Positions 52,775-60,067 of a stretch of 64,000 nucleotides of DNA are shown in pieces (positions within the stretch are counted from its first letter, which is position 1; every line of letters starts with the position of its first letter). The notes under the pieces are model-generated. The model worked only from the letters and a program-made list of their open reading frames with translations. It was not told where the DNA came from and searched no databases. The position numbers and the translations under genes are program-made. The DNA comes from Euzebya pacifica. GTDB lineage: Bacteria > Actinomycetota > Nitriliruptoria > Euzebyales > Euzebyaceae. The DNA lies in NCBI RefSeq assembly GCF_003344865.1, contig NZ_CP031165.1, forward strand, positions 3,043,910 to 3,107,909, given 5' to 3'.

Positions 52775-54415
52775 ATGGACCGCAGGGGGTATCGGGGATC
52801 GGCAGGTGTGCTCGCGTGGCTCGGCTACGCGCTGTTGCTCGTCGGCTGGCTCGCGGCGACCCCACCGTTCCAGGCGCCCGACGAGGTCAGCCACTACGTC
52901 CGCACCTGGGGGCTTGCCGATGGGCAGGTGCTCGGGCTGGCGCCCCAGCCGCCCACGCCACCAGCCGACGTCGCCAACGACCCGGCGCGACTGGCCAGCT
53001 TCTGGTGGGCCTTCGAGACCACCACCTTCGTGTCGATGCCCGAGCACCTGGTGCCCCAGAGCCGCGACTGCGCACGCAACGCCGCCGAACCAGCCACCTG
53101 CGTGGACGTGGCACCCGAGACCCGACAGGACCGGCGCAACGTGTCCACCAACACCGGGACCACGTCGCCGACGTCGGTGGCGGCGCCTGCAGCGCTCGTG
53201 CGACTGGGTGGCAGCGACACCGAGGCGCTGACCTGGGCGCGGGTCGGAGAGGTGCTGGGGGTGCTCGCCACCCTCGGTGCGACCCTGCTGGCGCTGGCGC
53301 CGCTGGGTCGTCGGGTCCTGCCCGGCCTGGCGCTCGGCCTCACCCCCATGGCCGTGTACCTGGGCGCGGTGCTGAACCCCAGCGGGCAGGAGGTCTGGCT
53401 CACCCTCGCCTGCCTGGCGCTGTCGTGGCGAATGCTGCACTCGGGTGGATCCCGGTGGTGGGTGGCCGCCGCGGCAGGGACGGCGTTGCTGCTGCCACTC
53501 GGTCGGCAGCCCGGTGCCGTGTGGGCGCTGATGTCGCTGGGCGCGGCCATCCTGCTGCAGCCCGACGTCGTTGCCGCCGTGCGTACCCGCTGGTTCTCGC
53601 TGCTGGCGTGGGGTAGCGCCTACCTCAGCGGCCTGGGGCTCGGGATCCTCTGGAACGCCCGGACGCAGGTCGACACCCCGGTCGCTGCGGACAACCTCGG
53701 TGGGGCGTCGGCCGAGCTCGTCGGCCGGATCCCGATGCTCCTGCGGCATGCCGTCGGCGAGTTCAACCTGTTCGAGTTCCCCCTTCCCCGAACGATGACG
53801 GTCGGCTGGGTCCTCCTGGTGATCGTGGTCGTCGCCTGGGGTACGTTCGGCCCGCCGGTCCCGACGGCGACAACTCGGGTGGTGGGTCGGCTCGCGGCCC
53901 CCTGGGTGGTCCTCGGGACGCTCGCATTCGCGGCAGCGTTCTGGGTGTTCAGCTACCAGCACACCGGCTTCGACCTGCAGGGCCGGCACCTCCTGCCCGG
54001 GCTGGTGCTCGTCCCGGTGGTCGCGATCATGGCCCGACCGCTGCCCCCGTGGTTGGGCAGCACCATGGCCATCGCGGCCGCGAGTGGGCAGGCCATCGCC
54101 TGGTTCCTCGCGGCACGACGGTTCGCCGTGGGGACCAGCGGGCCGTTGGTGTTCTGGACCGACGCCGCGTGGGACCCCGCCGGGGGGTGGGTGCCCTGGA
54201 TGGTGCTGGTCATCACCGGAGTCGTGCTGCTCGCGGCCGCGGCCCTGCCGGGAGCCTCCCGGAACGTCAGCCCAGCCGGCGCAGCAGGTCGGTTTGGTCG
54301 CGGGACCCCACGGGGTCGCCGTCCCGCAGCAGCTTCAGCGTCTCGGCCTGCACCAGGTCGTTGGCCGGCGTGGGGATCCCGTGGAGCCGTCCGATCAGGG
54401 CGATCTCCCCGTTGA
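52775..54415 (+). CDS. DUF2142 family membrane protein, C-terminus overlapping the next gene
   Basis: A 546-residue polytopic membrane protein. The first outside loop has PFQAPDEVSHYVR, the DUF2142 signature, and about ten to eleven helices follow. Relatives are glycosyltransferase-like membrane proteins found with surface polysaccharide genes; the function is unknown. ATG 52775 starts the first helix. The last helix ends near 54250, and the remaining tail of about 49 residues is low-complexity Arg/Gly/Pro and antisense to the ketopantoate-reductase gene (149-bp overlap). This suggests that the original stop near 54270 was lost. Confidence 0.8.
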   Translation: MDRRGYRGSAGVLAWLGYALLLVGWLAATPPFQAPDEVSHYVRTWGLADGQVLGLAPQPPTPPADVANDPARLASFWWAFETTTFVSMPEHLVPQSRDCARNAAEPATCVDVAPETRQDRRNVSTNTGTTSPTSVAAPAALVRLGGSDTEALTWARVGEVLGVLATLGATLLALAPLGRRVLPGLALGLTPMAVYLGAVLNPSGQEVWLTLACLALSWRMLHSGGSRWWVAAAAGTALLLPLGRQPGAVWALMSLGAAILLQPDVVAAVRTRWFSLLAWGSAYLSGLGLGILWNARTQVDTPVAADNLGGASAELVGRIPMLLRHAVGEFNLFEFPLPRTMTVGWVLLVIVVVAWGTFGPPVPTATTRVVGRLAAPWVVLGTLAFAAAFWVFSYQHTGFDLQGRHLLPGLVLVPVVAIMARPLPPWLGSTMAIAAASGQAIAWFLAARRFAVGTSGPLVFWTDAAWDPAGGWVPWMVLVITGVVLLAAAALPGASRNVSPAGAAGRFGRGTPRGRRPAAASASRPAPGRWPAWGSRGAVRSGRSPR

Positions 54416-55247
54416 GCATCGTGACCTCGGAGTCCGCGTGCCCCCGCACGGCGCTCTGCCATGTGGAGCCGCCCGGGCGTCGTTCGATCCCGATGTCGGC
54501 ACGGGCCACCAGCCCCGCCCGTCGCTGCTGGACCTCCAGGTCAGGGGAGATGCCGGCTGCGGCGACAACCGCCTCGGCCTCGGCACGAACCACACCGTAG
54601 AGGTCATCGAAGGACGCCCTGTCGGTGCCGCAGAGGACCTGCAGGGCGTTGCCGACGTTGCCGAGCAGCTTGGCCCACTTCCGGGCCATGATGTCGTCGG
54701 TGGCCTCGGAGAGGAAGCCCGCCGCCGTCCACGACGCGGCGAGCCGGACGGACAGGTCGTCACGACCCGACGGGTACCGACCGACATCGAGGATCCCGCG
54801 CGGTTCGGTGGCGTACACACGGATGATCCCCGGCTCGAGGTGGACGCCGGGTGTGTTGATCAGGACACCCTGGACCCGGCGGAAGCGCCGCAGGGCCAGC
54901 CGTTCGCCCTCGATCCCGTTGTGCATGCAGGCCACGGGCACACCCGGCCCCGCGTGGGCGAGGAGGTCGTCGAGCACGGGTTCGACCTGATGGGCCTTCG
55001 TGGCCAGGACGACGACGGTGTCCTCGTCGATGTCGGCCTCCGACACGTGTGCGTGCGCCCGGACCCGGACGGTGACAGGGCCGTCCGGTGCCTCCCGGGT
55101 CAACCCGTCATGGCGGATGGCGTCCAGGTGCGCGCCCCTGGCGACCACCTCCACCGCCTGGCCGGACTCGGCCAACCCGACGGCGAGGGCGCCACCGATG
55201 GCACCGGCCCCGACGACGACGGTCCGTGGGTGCGTGGCTGCGGTCAT
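54267..55247 (-). CDS. Ketopantoate reductase family protein (ApbA/PanE-like)
   Basis: A 326-residue NADP-dependent reductase. The N-terminal Rossmann motif is VVVGAGAIGGALA, followed by the central KAHQ (VLATKAHQV) that carries the family lysine, and a C-terminal helical domain with KWAKLLGNVGNAL. PanE makes pantoate for coenzyme A, but this large family includes paralogues with other substrates, so I leave the gene unnamed. ATG 55247 lies 4 bp after the DUF427 stop, so the two are an operon. Confidence 0.85.
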   Translation of the reverse strand: MTAATHPRTVVVGAGAIGGALAVGLAESGQAVEVVARGAHLDAIRHDGLTREAPDGPVTVRVRAHAHVSEADIDEDTVVVLATKAHQVEPVLDDLLAHAGPGVPVACMHNGIEGERLALRRFRRVQGVLINTPGVHLEPGIIRVYATEPRGILDVGRYPSGRDDLSVRLAASWTAAGFLSEATDDIMARKWAKLLGNVGNALQVLCGTDRASFDDLYGVVRAEAEAVVAAAGISPDLEVQQRRAGLVARADIGIERRPGGSTWQSAVRGHADSEVTMLNGEIALIGRLHGIPTPANDLVQAETLKLLRDGDPVGSRDQTDLLRRLG

Positions 55248-55251
55248 CGCC

Positions 55252-55803
55252 CTACCAACCCTGGGTGCCGGGCTCACCCTTGAAGGGCCCGACCACGTCG
55301 TCGGTGATCCAGCCACCGTAGAACCCCCCTGCCTGCGGTCGGACGACCTCGCCGTCGACCGTGCATCGGACCCGATCCGGATAGAACGACACCCACCCGG
55401 CATGGTCGGCGAACTCCGCATAGGGAGAGGGGTACCGCCAGCCGACCGGGTCCGCCGTTCCGGCCACGGCAACGTACTCCGCCCTTCCCTTCCACTCGCA
55501 GTGGCTCGAGCCCGTGGCGACGTCCAGACCCCCGGGCACGATCGAATCGGCCGGGAGGTAGAACGCGGGCGGATGGGAGGTCTCGAGGACCCGGACGGTG
55601 CGGGCGGTCCGGGCCAGGAGGTGGCCGTCGTGGTCGTGTACCTCCACAGTCCGGTCGTCGGCGACGACAGCGGGCGGGCGTGGGTAGTCCCACACCGACT
55701 CCTGCCCGGGCCCGGGGTCCACGGCGAAGGACGGCCGGGACGTTCCCCGGTTGGTCCACTTGTCACGGGCGGCCCGGAGCCAGTCGGGAACGGAATCAGT
55801 CAT
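55252..55803 (-). CDS. DUF427 domain-containing protein
   Basis: A 183-residue protein with a DUF427 beta-barrel (about 60-165). The characteristic PPAFYLPADSIVPG, SSHCEWKGRAEYVAV and GFYGGWITDDVVGPFKGEPGTQGW segments are present. Its function is unknown; the conserved Cys, His and Trp residues hint at a ligand pocket. ATG 55803 is chosen. It leads the pair with the ketopantoate-reductase gene and is divergent from the MmcQ gene over 97 bp. Confidence 0.85.
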   Translation of the reverse strand: MTDSVPDWLRAARDKWTNRGTSRPSFAVDPGPGQESVWDYPRPPAVVADDRTVEVHDHDGHLLARTARTVRVLETSHPPAFYLPADSIVPGGLDVATGSSHCEWKGRAEYVAVAGTADPVGWRYPSPYAEFADHAGWVSFYPDRVRCTVDGEVVRPQAGGFYGGWITDDVVGPFKGEPGTQGW

Positions 55804-55900
55804 GCCCCGATCCTGCCCCGACCCGTCCTCGCCGACCCAGCCTTTCGCACGGCATCGAGCAACCCCGCGGGGACCCCCACCTGTGGGACACTCCCGTGCC

Positions 55901-57481
55901 ATGGCCCATGTGCAGATGTTCGATGACGACGACCCGGTGCTGGCGCGGGTCCGCGAGCTGGCGCTGGCCCTGCCGGACGCCGGGGAGAAGGTCTCCCACG
56001 GGCGACCGGCGTTCTTCACCACGAAGGTCTTCGCCTACTACGGCGGCGCGGTGAAGGTCGATGGCAGGTGGGTGCAGCACGAGCAGAGCGTGATGCTGCT
56101 GCCCGACCCGACCGACCTCGCGGCCCTCCGCCAGGACGACCGGTTCTTCGTGCCGGCCTACCTCGGTCCGTCCGGCTGGATCGGCCTGGACCTCGACGAC
56201 CACAGCGACTTCGACGAGGTGGCCGAGCTGCTGGAGGACGCCTACCGGCGCACCGCCGGGGTCCGCCGTGTCGCACGGTTGGACCGACCCGGTCCTGACC
56301 GACGGGGTCGGGCGTCAGCCCGCCAGGCTGCCGCCCGACACGACCTGCCAGGCCATCAGGCCGGCGACGGCGAGCGCGACCGCCGCGAAGCCGTTCCGCA
56401 GTGCCCCCTCGGGGGCACGATCGGCCAGGCGCGACCCGATGGTCGCCCCGACGAGTCCGCCGAGGCCGAACAACAACCCCAGCGACCACTGGACGGTGTC
56501 GCCCGTGGCACGACCGGCCAAACCGGCCAACGCGCTGATGAGGACGACCAGCTGCGAGGTGCCGACCGCCATGGACATCCGCATGTTCCGGGTGACCAGC
56601 AGCGCCGGCACGATCAGGAACCCCCCGCCCACACCCAGCAGGCCGGTCAGGACGCCGATGCCGCCACCGGCGGCCCCGGTGACGAGGATGCCACCGGACG
56701 CCTGCCGGTCCTCCAGGTCAGGGTTGTCGTCCTCGGCCTCGGGGCTGCGTTGCATCAGCCACACGGCCGTGCCGACCAGCAGCACCACGAAGGCGCCGGT
56801 GAGGATGCGCTCGGGCAGGGCGCTGGCCGCCCAGCCGGCGGCCGCGGCGGTGACCGCAGCCGCCCCACCGAAGGCGAATCCCTCCTTGCACGAGCAGCGA
56901 CCGGCGCGGCGATGCACCACGACGCCAGCCACGGCCATCATGGTGACCGCAACCAGGGACGTGCCCGTCGCCTCGCCGGTGGACAACCCGAGCAGGAAGA
57001 TCAGCGCGGGAACGGTCAGCAGGGAACCGCCGGCTCCGAGCAGGCCGAGGACCGCCCCGACCAGCACGCCGATCGGGACGGCGACGAGGAGATCCACTAC
57101 TGGCTCAGCTGCCCCAGGGCGCGTTCGATGCGGCCGCGGGCGTCCTCGCCGAGCTCCGCCAGGTCGTCGCCTGCCATGCGCAGCATCGCCAGCGGGTCGG
57201 CGGCGACGACGTCCGTGCCGCCGTTTGCCGAGGCCCGCAGGAGGACGTTGCAGGGCAGCAGCGCCCCGATGTCGGCGTCCGCAGCGATGGCCTTGCTGGC
57301 CAGCGGCGGGTTGCAGGCGCCGAGGATCTTGTACGGCCCGACGTCCTCGCCGAGCTTGTCCTGCAGGGCGGACTGCACGTCGATCTCGCTGAGGATGCCG
57401 AAGCCCTCCTCGGCGAGGGCCGCGCGGACCCGTTCCTCGGTCTCGGCCAGGTCGGTGTCGAGTGTGATGGTCATGGTGTAG
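55901..57481 (+). CDS. MmcQ/YjbR-like protein whose frame lacks the expected stop
   Basis: The first 125 or so residues are a clear MmcQ/YjbR domain: MAHVQMFDDDD, DAGEKVSHGRPAFFT, FAYYGG, GPSGWIGLDLD and the final AYRRTAGVRRVARLD. Such proteins normally stop right after this helix. Here the frame continues without a stop to 57481 and the added 390-odd residues are antisense to the TauE/SafE and DUF302 genes. The added part is low-complexity and unlikely to be real protein. The stop may have been lost by a point change (for example CGA for TGA near 56287) or the sequence may have an error. The domain itself has unknown, possibly DNA-binding, function. Confidence 0.5.
   Translation: MAHVQMFDDDDPVLARVRELALALPDAGEKVSHGRPAFFTTKVFAYYGGAVKVDGRWVQHEQSVMLLPDPTDLAALRQDDRFFVPAYLGPSGWIGLDLDDHSDFDEVAELLEDAYRRTAGVRRVARLDRPGPDRRGRASARQAAARHDLPGHQAGDGERDRREAVPQCPLGGTIGQARPDGRPDESAEAEQQPQRPLDGVARGTTGQTGQRADEDDQLRGADRHGHPHVPGDQQRRHDQEPPAHTQQAGQDADAATGGPGDEDATGRLPVLQVRVVVLGLGAALHQPHGRADQQHHEGAGEDALGQGAGRPAGGRGGDRSRPTEGESLLARAATGAAMHHDASHGHHGDRNQGRARRLAGGQPEQEDQRGNGQQGTAGSEQAEDRPDQHADRDGDEEIHYWLSCPRARSMRPRASSPSSARSSPAMRSIASGSAATTSVPPFAEARRRTLQGSSAPMSASAAMALLASGGLQAPRILYGPTSSPSLSCRADCTSISLRMPKPSSARAARTRSSVSARSVSSVMVMV
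56315..57097 (-). CDS. Sulfite exporter TauE/SafE family protein
   Basis: A 260-residue membrane protein with about eight helices and duplicated halves. The first half has GLLGAGGSLLTVPALIFLLG and the second GLLGVGGGFLIVPALLV, the family signature pair. A CSCKEG cysteine pair lies in a loop. In persulfide loci TauE is thought to export sulfite or other oxidised sulfur made by CstB-type enzymes. GTG 57097 overlaps the DUF302 stop by one base, so the genes are coupled. Confidence 0.92.
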   Translation of the reverse strand: MDLLVAVPIGVLVGAVLGLLGAGGSLLTVPALIFLLGLSTGEATGTSLVAVTMMAVAGVVVHRRAGRCSCKEGFAFGGAAAVTAAAAGWAASALPERILTGAFVVLLVGTAVWLMQRSPEAEDDNPDLEDRQASGGILVTGAAGGGIGVLTGLLGVGGGFLIVPALLVTRNMRMSMAVGTSQLVVLISALAGLAGRATGDTVQWSLGLLFGLGGLVGATIGSRLADRAPEGALRNGFAAVALAVAGLMAWQVVSGGSLAG

Positions 57482-57489
57482 TCGCTCAT
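57097..57489 (-). CDS. DUF302 domain-containing protein
   Basis: A 130-residue cytoplasmic protein with the DUF302 fold. It shows AEEGFGILSEIDVQSAL, GACNPPLASKAI and the final IGALLPCNVLLR with conserved cysteines (in GACN and LPCN) that could react with sulfur species. Its function is unknown, but it is often encoded with rhodanese and sulfur-oxidising genes. It overlaps tauE and follows the persulfide dioxygenase-rhodanese gene by 67 bp. Confidence 0.9.
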   Translation of the reverse strand: MSDYTMTITLDTDLAETEERVRAALAEEGFGILSEIDVQSALQDKLGEDVGPYKILGACNPPLASKAIAADADIGALLPCNVLLRASANGGTDVVAADPLAMLRMAGDDLAELGEDARGRIERALGQLSQ

Positions 57490-57556
57490 GTCTGGGACTC
57501 CTTCATCGCGGTGCCTTGGGTTGACTGGATGTGGTTGGGTGACGTGTCGACGTCTG

Positions 57557-58951
57557 TCAGTCGTCGTCGGTGGTGGTGGGAAGATCTGCGGCGGTCCAGG
57601 CGCTCATGCCGCCGAGGAGGTTGGTGATGTTCTCGCGCCCGTGGTGGGTGAGCAGGGACGACGCAACGGTGGACCGGAACCCGCTGCCGCAGACCACCAG
57701 GACCTCGCGGTCGGCAGGCACCTCATCGATGCGGGAGGGCAGCTCGGCGCCGGTGATGAACTGCGCGTCGGGCGCGTGACCGCTGGCCCATTCGCCCGGC
57801 TGGCGGACGTCGAGGACGTGGTACCGGTCGAGGTCGTCGGCCAGGTCCTGGACGGTCACGGTCGGCAGGTTGTCCATGGGCCGACCCGAGGTCCGCCAGG
57901 CGAACATGCCGCCACGCAGGTGGCCGACGGGGCGGTCGTAGCCGATCCGCAGCAGCTCCCACGTGATCTCCTCGAGCTGCTCGGTGTCGTCGACGACCAA
58001 CAGGGTGCGCGCGCCCTCGGGCAGCACGGTGCCGGCCCAGGTCGGGAACGACGAGCCGTAGCCGACGTTGAGGGCGCCGGGGATGTGCCCGCTGGCGTAG
58101 GCCTCCGGCTGCCGGGTGTCGAGGACGATGACGTCCCCGTCGAGGTCGACGTCGTCGACGTTGACGGGCGGCGGCAGGTCCACGGTCCCGACCGGCTGGA
58201 CGCCATCGGCGTTCTGCCCACGCATCCGCGGCCAGTACGGCGGGACGGCCGGGAGGTTGTCCAGCCGCAGGCACTGCTGCACGAAGTCGTCCTTGTTGGA
58301 CACCTCGCGGAGGATCTCGTTGGTGCGGCGTTCGTAGCCGACCGTCGTGACCAGGCGGGATCCGATGGCTCCGCCGCACAGGGAACCGGCGACGTGGGTC
58401 GGATAGACCAGCACGTGATCGGGAAGGGTCAGCAGCTTGTGCTGGATCGTGGCGCAGAAGGCCTCAGCCGACGCCTTGGTCTCCTCCGGACTGCCCAGCA
58501 GGTCGGGACGAGCCAGGTCACCGACGAGGAGGGCACCGCCGGAGAGGAGGATGGCCGGTTCGTCGTCGTCCTGCTGGCCGTCGGTGAGCAGGAAGCTGAT
58601 GTGCTCGGGTGTGTGACCGGGCGTGTGGAGCACGGTCACGCCGACCTCGCCGAGCTCGATGCGGTGCCCGTCCTCGACGGGTTCGTGGTCGTAGCCCAAC
58701 CGGTCGGTGTGTCCCGATCCCAGGGCCGTGGCGCCGGAGCGCTCGACCAGCTCGCGCAGGCCGGACAGGTAGTCGTTGTGCTGATGGGTGTCGACGACGT
58801 ACCGGATGCGGTAACCCTCGCGAGCGGCCAGGTCCAGGTAGGGCGCGACGTCGCGGCGGGGGTCGACCACGAGGGCGTCGCCGGTCTGCTCAGAGGCGAT
58901 CAGGTAGGACGCGTGTCCGAGGGACTCGTGATGTAGCTGTTCCAGCTGCAT
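57557..58951 (-). CDS. Persulfide dioxygenase-rhodanese fusion (CstB-like)
   Basis: A 464-residue protein of three parts. The N-terminal metallo-beta-lactamase-fold persulfide dioxygenase (about 1-235) has HQHND (His56-Asp60), a HTPGHTPEH strand and GDLARPD as iron ligands. The middle rhodanese-like domain (about 265-360) lacks the active cysteine. The C-terminal rhodanese (about 370-455) carries Cys421 in VVCGSGFRS. This matches the PDO-pseudorhodanese-rhodanese plan of S. aureus CstB, which oxidises persulfides to thiosulfate. The gene is divergent from a CstR-like regulator. ATG 58951 has GGAG seven bases upstream. Confidence 0.9.
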   Translation of the reverse strand: MQLEQLHHESLGHASYLIASEQTGDALVVDPRRDVAPYLDLAAREGYRIRYVVDTHQHNDYLSGLRELVERSGATALGSGHTDRLGYDHEPVEDGHRIELGEVGVTVLHTPGHTPEHISFLLTDGQQDDDEPAILLSGGALLVGDLARPDLLGSPEETKASAEAFCATIQHKLLTLPDHVLVYPTHVAGSLCGGAIGSRLVTTVGYERRTNEILREVSNKDDFVQQCLRLDNLPAVPPYWPRMRGQNADGVQPVGTVDLPPPVNVDDVDLDGDVIVLDTRQPEAYASGHIPGALNVGYGSSFPTWAGTVLPEGARTLLVVDDTEQLEEITWELLRIGYDRPVGHLRGGMFAWRTSGRPMDNLPTVTVQDLADDLDRYHVLDVRQPGEWASGHAPDAQFITGAELPSRIDEVPADREVLVVCGSGFRSTVASSLLTHHGRENITNLLGGMSAWTAADLPTTTDDD

Positions 58952-59015
58952 GGGGTGCTCCGTTCGTGCGTGTGGACTGCGGGAGGATGCGAAGAGGTGC
59001 GGAGTGGGTGCCAAC

Positions 59016-59031
59016 ATACCCCTGGGGGTAT
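59016..59031. promoter_or_regulatory. CsoR/CstR-family operator
   Basis: ATACCCC and GGGGTAT form perfect seven-base arms around a two-base spacer. The site touches a TATGAT -10-like hexamer (59031-59036) of the regulator gene. It sits between two divergent sulfur genes and closely follows the operator pattern of CsoR-family repressors, so it should control both directions. Confidence 0.85.
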
Positions 59032-59044
59032 ATGATGCAATCCC

Positions 59045-59317
59045 ATGAACACCGATCGCATACCCACTGAGGCCAGAGCTGACGCCATCAAGCGGCTTCG
59101 TCGCGCGGCGGGACAGCTGCAGGCCGTCGCTCGGGTCCTCGAGGAAGGCGGCGGCGACTGCGTTGCCGTCCTTCGCCAGCTCGCGGCCGGCAAGGCTGCT
59201 GCCGAACGGGCAGGACTCAAGCTGTTGTCGGCTGGACTGGTCGAGTGCCTCACCGAGGCTCGGGAGGACGACCTGTCCACCGAGGAGTTCGAGAAGCTGT
59301 TCATGACGCTCGCCTGA
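59045..59317 (+). CDS. CsoR-family repressor with CstR-type cysteines
   Basis: A 90-residue all-helical repressor of the CsoR/FrmR/CstR family. Copper-sensing CsoR uses Cys-His-Cys; here Cys39 and Cys68 are kept but the histidine position in LLSAGLVEC is Gly64. This two-Cys arrangement matches CstR, which senses persulfide by forming inter-subunit polysulfide links. The neighbouring CstB-like enzyme and TauE support that role. ATG 59045 follows the operator by 13 bp, so autoregulation is likely. Whether it binds copper is open, but the residues argue against it. Confidence 0.82.
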   Translation: MNTDRIPTEARADAIKRLRRAAGQLQAVARVLEEGGGDCVAVLRQLAAGKAAAERAGLKLLSAGLVECLTEAREDDLSTEEFEKLFMTLA

Positions 59318-59377
59318 CCCATCCGTCAGCCGGCACCGAACCCAAACACCCCAACACCCGACCGGGAGGTCACCCAC

Positions 59378-59554
59378 ATGTGTTCACCTGCACGATGCTC
59401 GAACTGTTCGAAGACGACGTGGAGCGGCTGCGGCCAGCACGTCGACCAGGTCATGCGCGGCGTACCGAAGACCAACCGGTGCACCTGCACCGCCGAGGAG
59501 AAGGCACAGGCGCGCCGTTCGGGCTCGCTGATGTCGCGGCTGCTCGGCCGCTGA
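59378..59554 (+). CDS. 58-residue Cys-rich protein, function unknown
   Basis: A short gene read directly from the sequence: ATG 59378 to TGA 59552-59554, with GGGAGGT at 59364-59370 and seven bases to the ATG. The protein has CSNC (7-10), TTWSGCGQHVDQV (with Cys18 and His21) and CTC (35-37), the pattern of a small zinc-binding protein, then a basic tail. I recall small actinobacterial proteins with the same CxxCxKTTWxGCGxH pattern but know no function. It lies between the CstR gene and the guanidine riboswitch. Confidence 0.75.
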   Translation: MCSPARCSNCSKTTWSGCGQHVDQVMRGVPKTNRCTCTAEEKAQARRSGSLMSRLLGR

Positions 59555-59596
59555 CCGGGGCTACCCTGTCGGGCGAGGGTCGCCGGTCGCGACCCT

Positions 59597-59636
59597 CCCG
59601 ACGAGGGGCGCCCGTACCGGCCAGCACGACGGGCGC
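59597..59636 (+). ncRNA. Guanidine-III (ykkC-III) riboswitch
   Basis: The 40-base stretch closely follows the guanidine-III consensus as I recall it: CCxGACGAGG, then GCGCC, GTACC, GG-CAG, AC and ACGG-CGC in order. The pairing core is present: GCGCCCGT (59608-59615) is exactly complementary to ACGGGCGC (59629-59636). The ribosome site GAGGAG (59637-59642) follows at once, so ligand-stabilised folding would control translation of the downstream SMR exporter. The first helix is weaker than in the model (one C-C mismatch). Confidence 0.75.
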
Positions 59637-59648
59637 GAGGAGCTCGTC

Positions 59649-59969
59649 ATGCCATGGATCGTGCTGGTCGTCGCAGGGTTGTTCGAGGTGGTCTGGGCCA
59701 GCCTGCTGGAGGAGACCAGGGGGTTCACCCGCCTCGTCCCGACGGTGGGTTTCGTGCTGTCGCTCGCGGTCAGCATGTACCTGCTCAGCGTCGCGACACG
59801 GACCATCCCCGTCGGCACGGGATACGCCGTGTGGGTCGGCATCGGCGCCGTCGGCGCGTTCGTGGTCAGCGTGGCCGTGAAGGGGGAGGCCACCAACGGT
59901 CCCCAGATCACGGCGATCCTCGCCCTCGTCGCGTCGATCATCGCGGTCAAGCTCACCTCGGCCAGCTGA
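59649..59969 (+). CDS. gdx: SMR family exporter, Gdx (guanidinium) type
   Basis: A 106-residue four-helix membrane protein of the small multidrug resistance family, working as an antiparallel dimer. The coupling glutamate is Glu13 in AGLFEVVWA. TIPVGTGYAVWVGIG (52-66) is closer to the SugE/Gdx clade, which exports guanidinium with two protons, than to EmrE. The riboswitch directly upstream makes that reading much more likely. GAGGAG precedes ATG 59649. A small hairpin (CACCGG and CCGGTG, 59974-59991) follows the stop. Confidence 0.88.
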   Translation: MPWIVLVVAGLFEVVWASLLEETRGFTRLVPTVGFVLSLAVSMYLLSVATRTIPVGTGYAVWVGIGAVGAFVVSVAVKGEATNGPQITAILALVASIIAVKLTSAS

Positions 59970-60002
59970 CAGCCACCGGACTCCACCGGTGCCATCTCCC
60001 AT

Positions 60003-60018
60003 GTGCCCCCGGGGGTAT
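60003..60018. promoter_or_regulatory. Second CsoR/CstR-type operator
   Basis: GTGCCCCCGGGGGTAT matches the first operator (59016-59031) at 13 of 16 positions, with the same right arm and the two-base spacer. It lies 34 bp after the SMR stop and 50 bp before the SWIM gene, next to a TATCAG -10-like hexamer. It could put the SWIM/MoxR cluster under the CstR-like repressor. Confidence 0.5.
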
Positions 60019-60067
60019 CAGGGATCCGCAGGGCGGTGTCGCACCGGGACCGTAGGATCGCTCGTCG

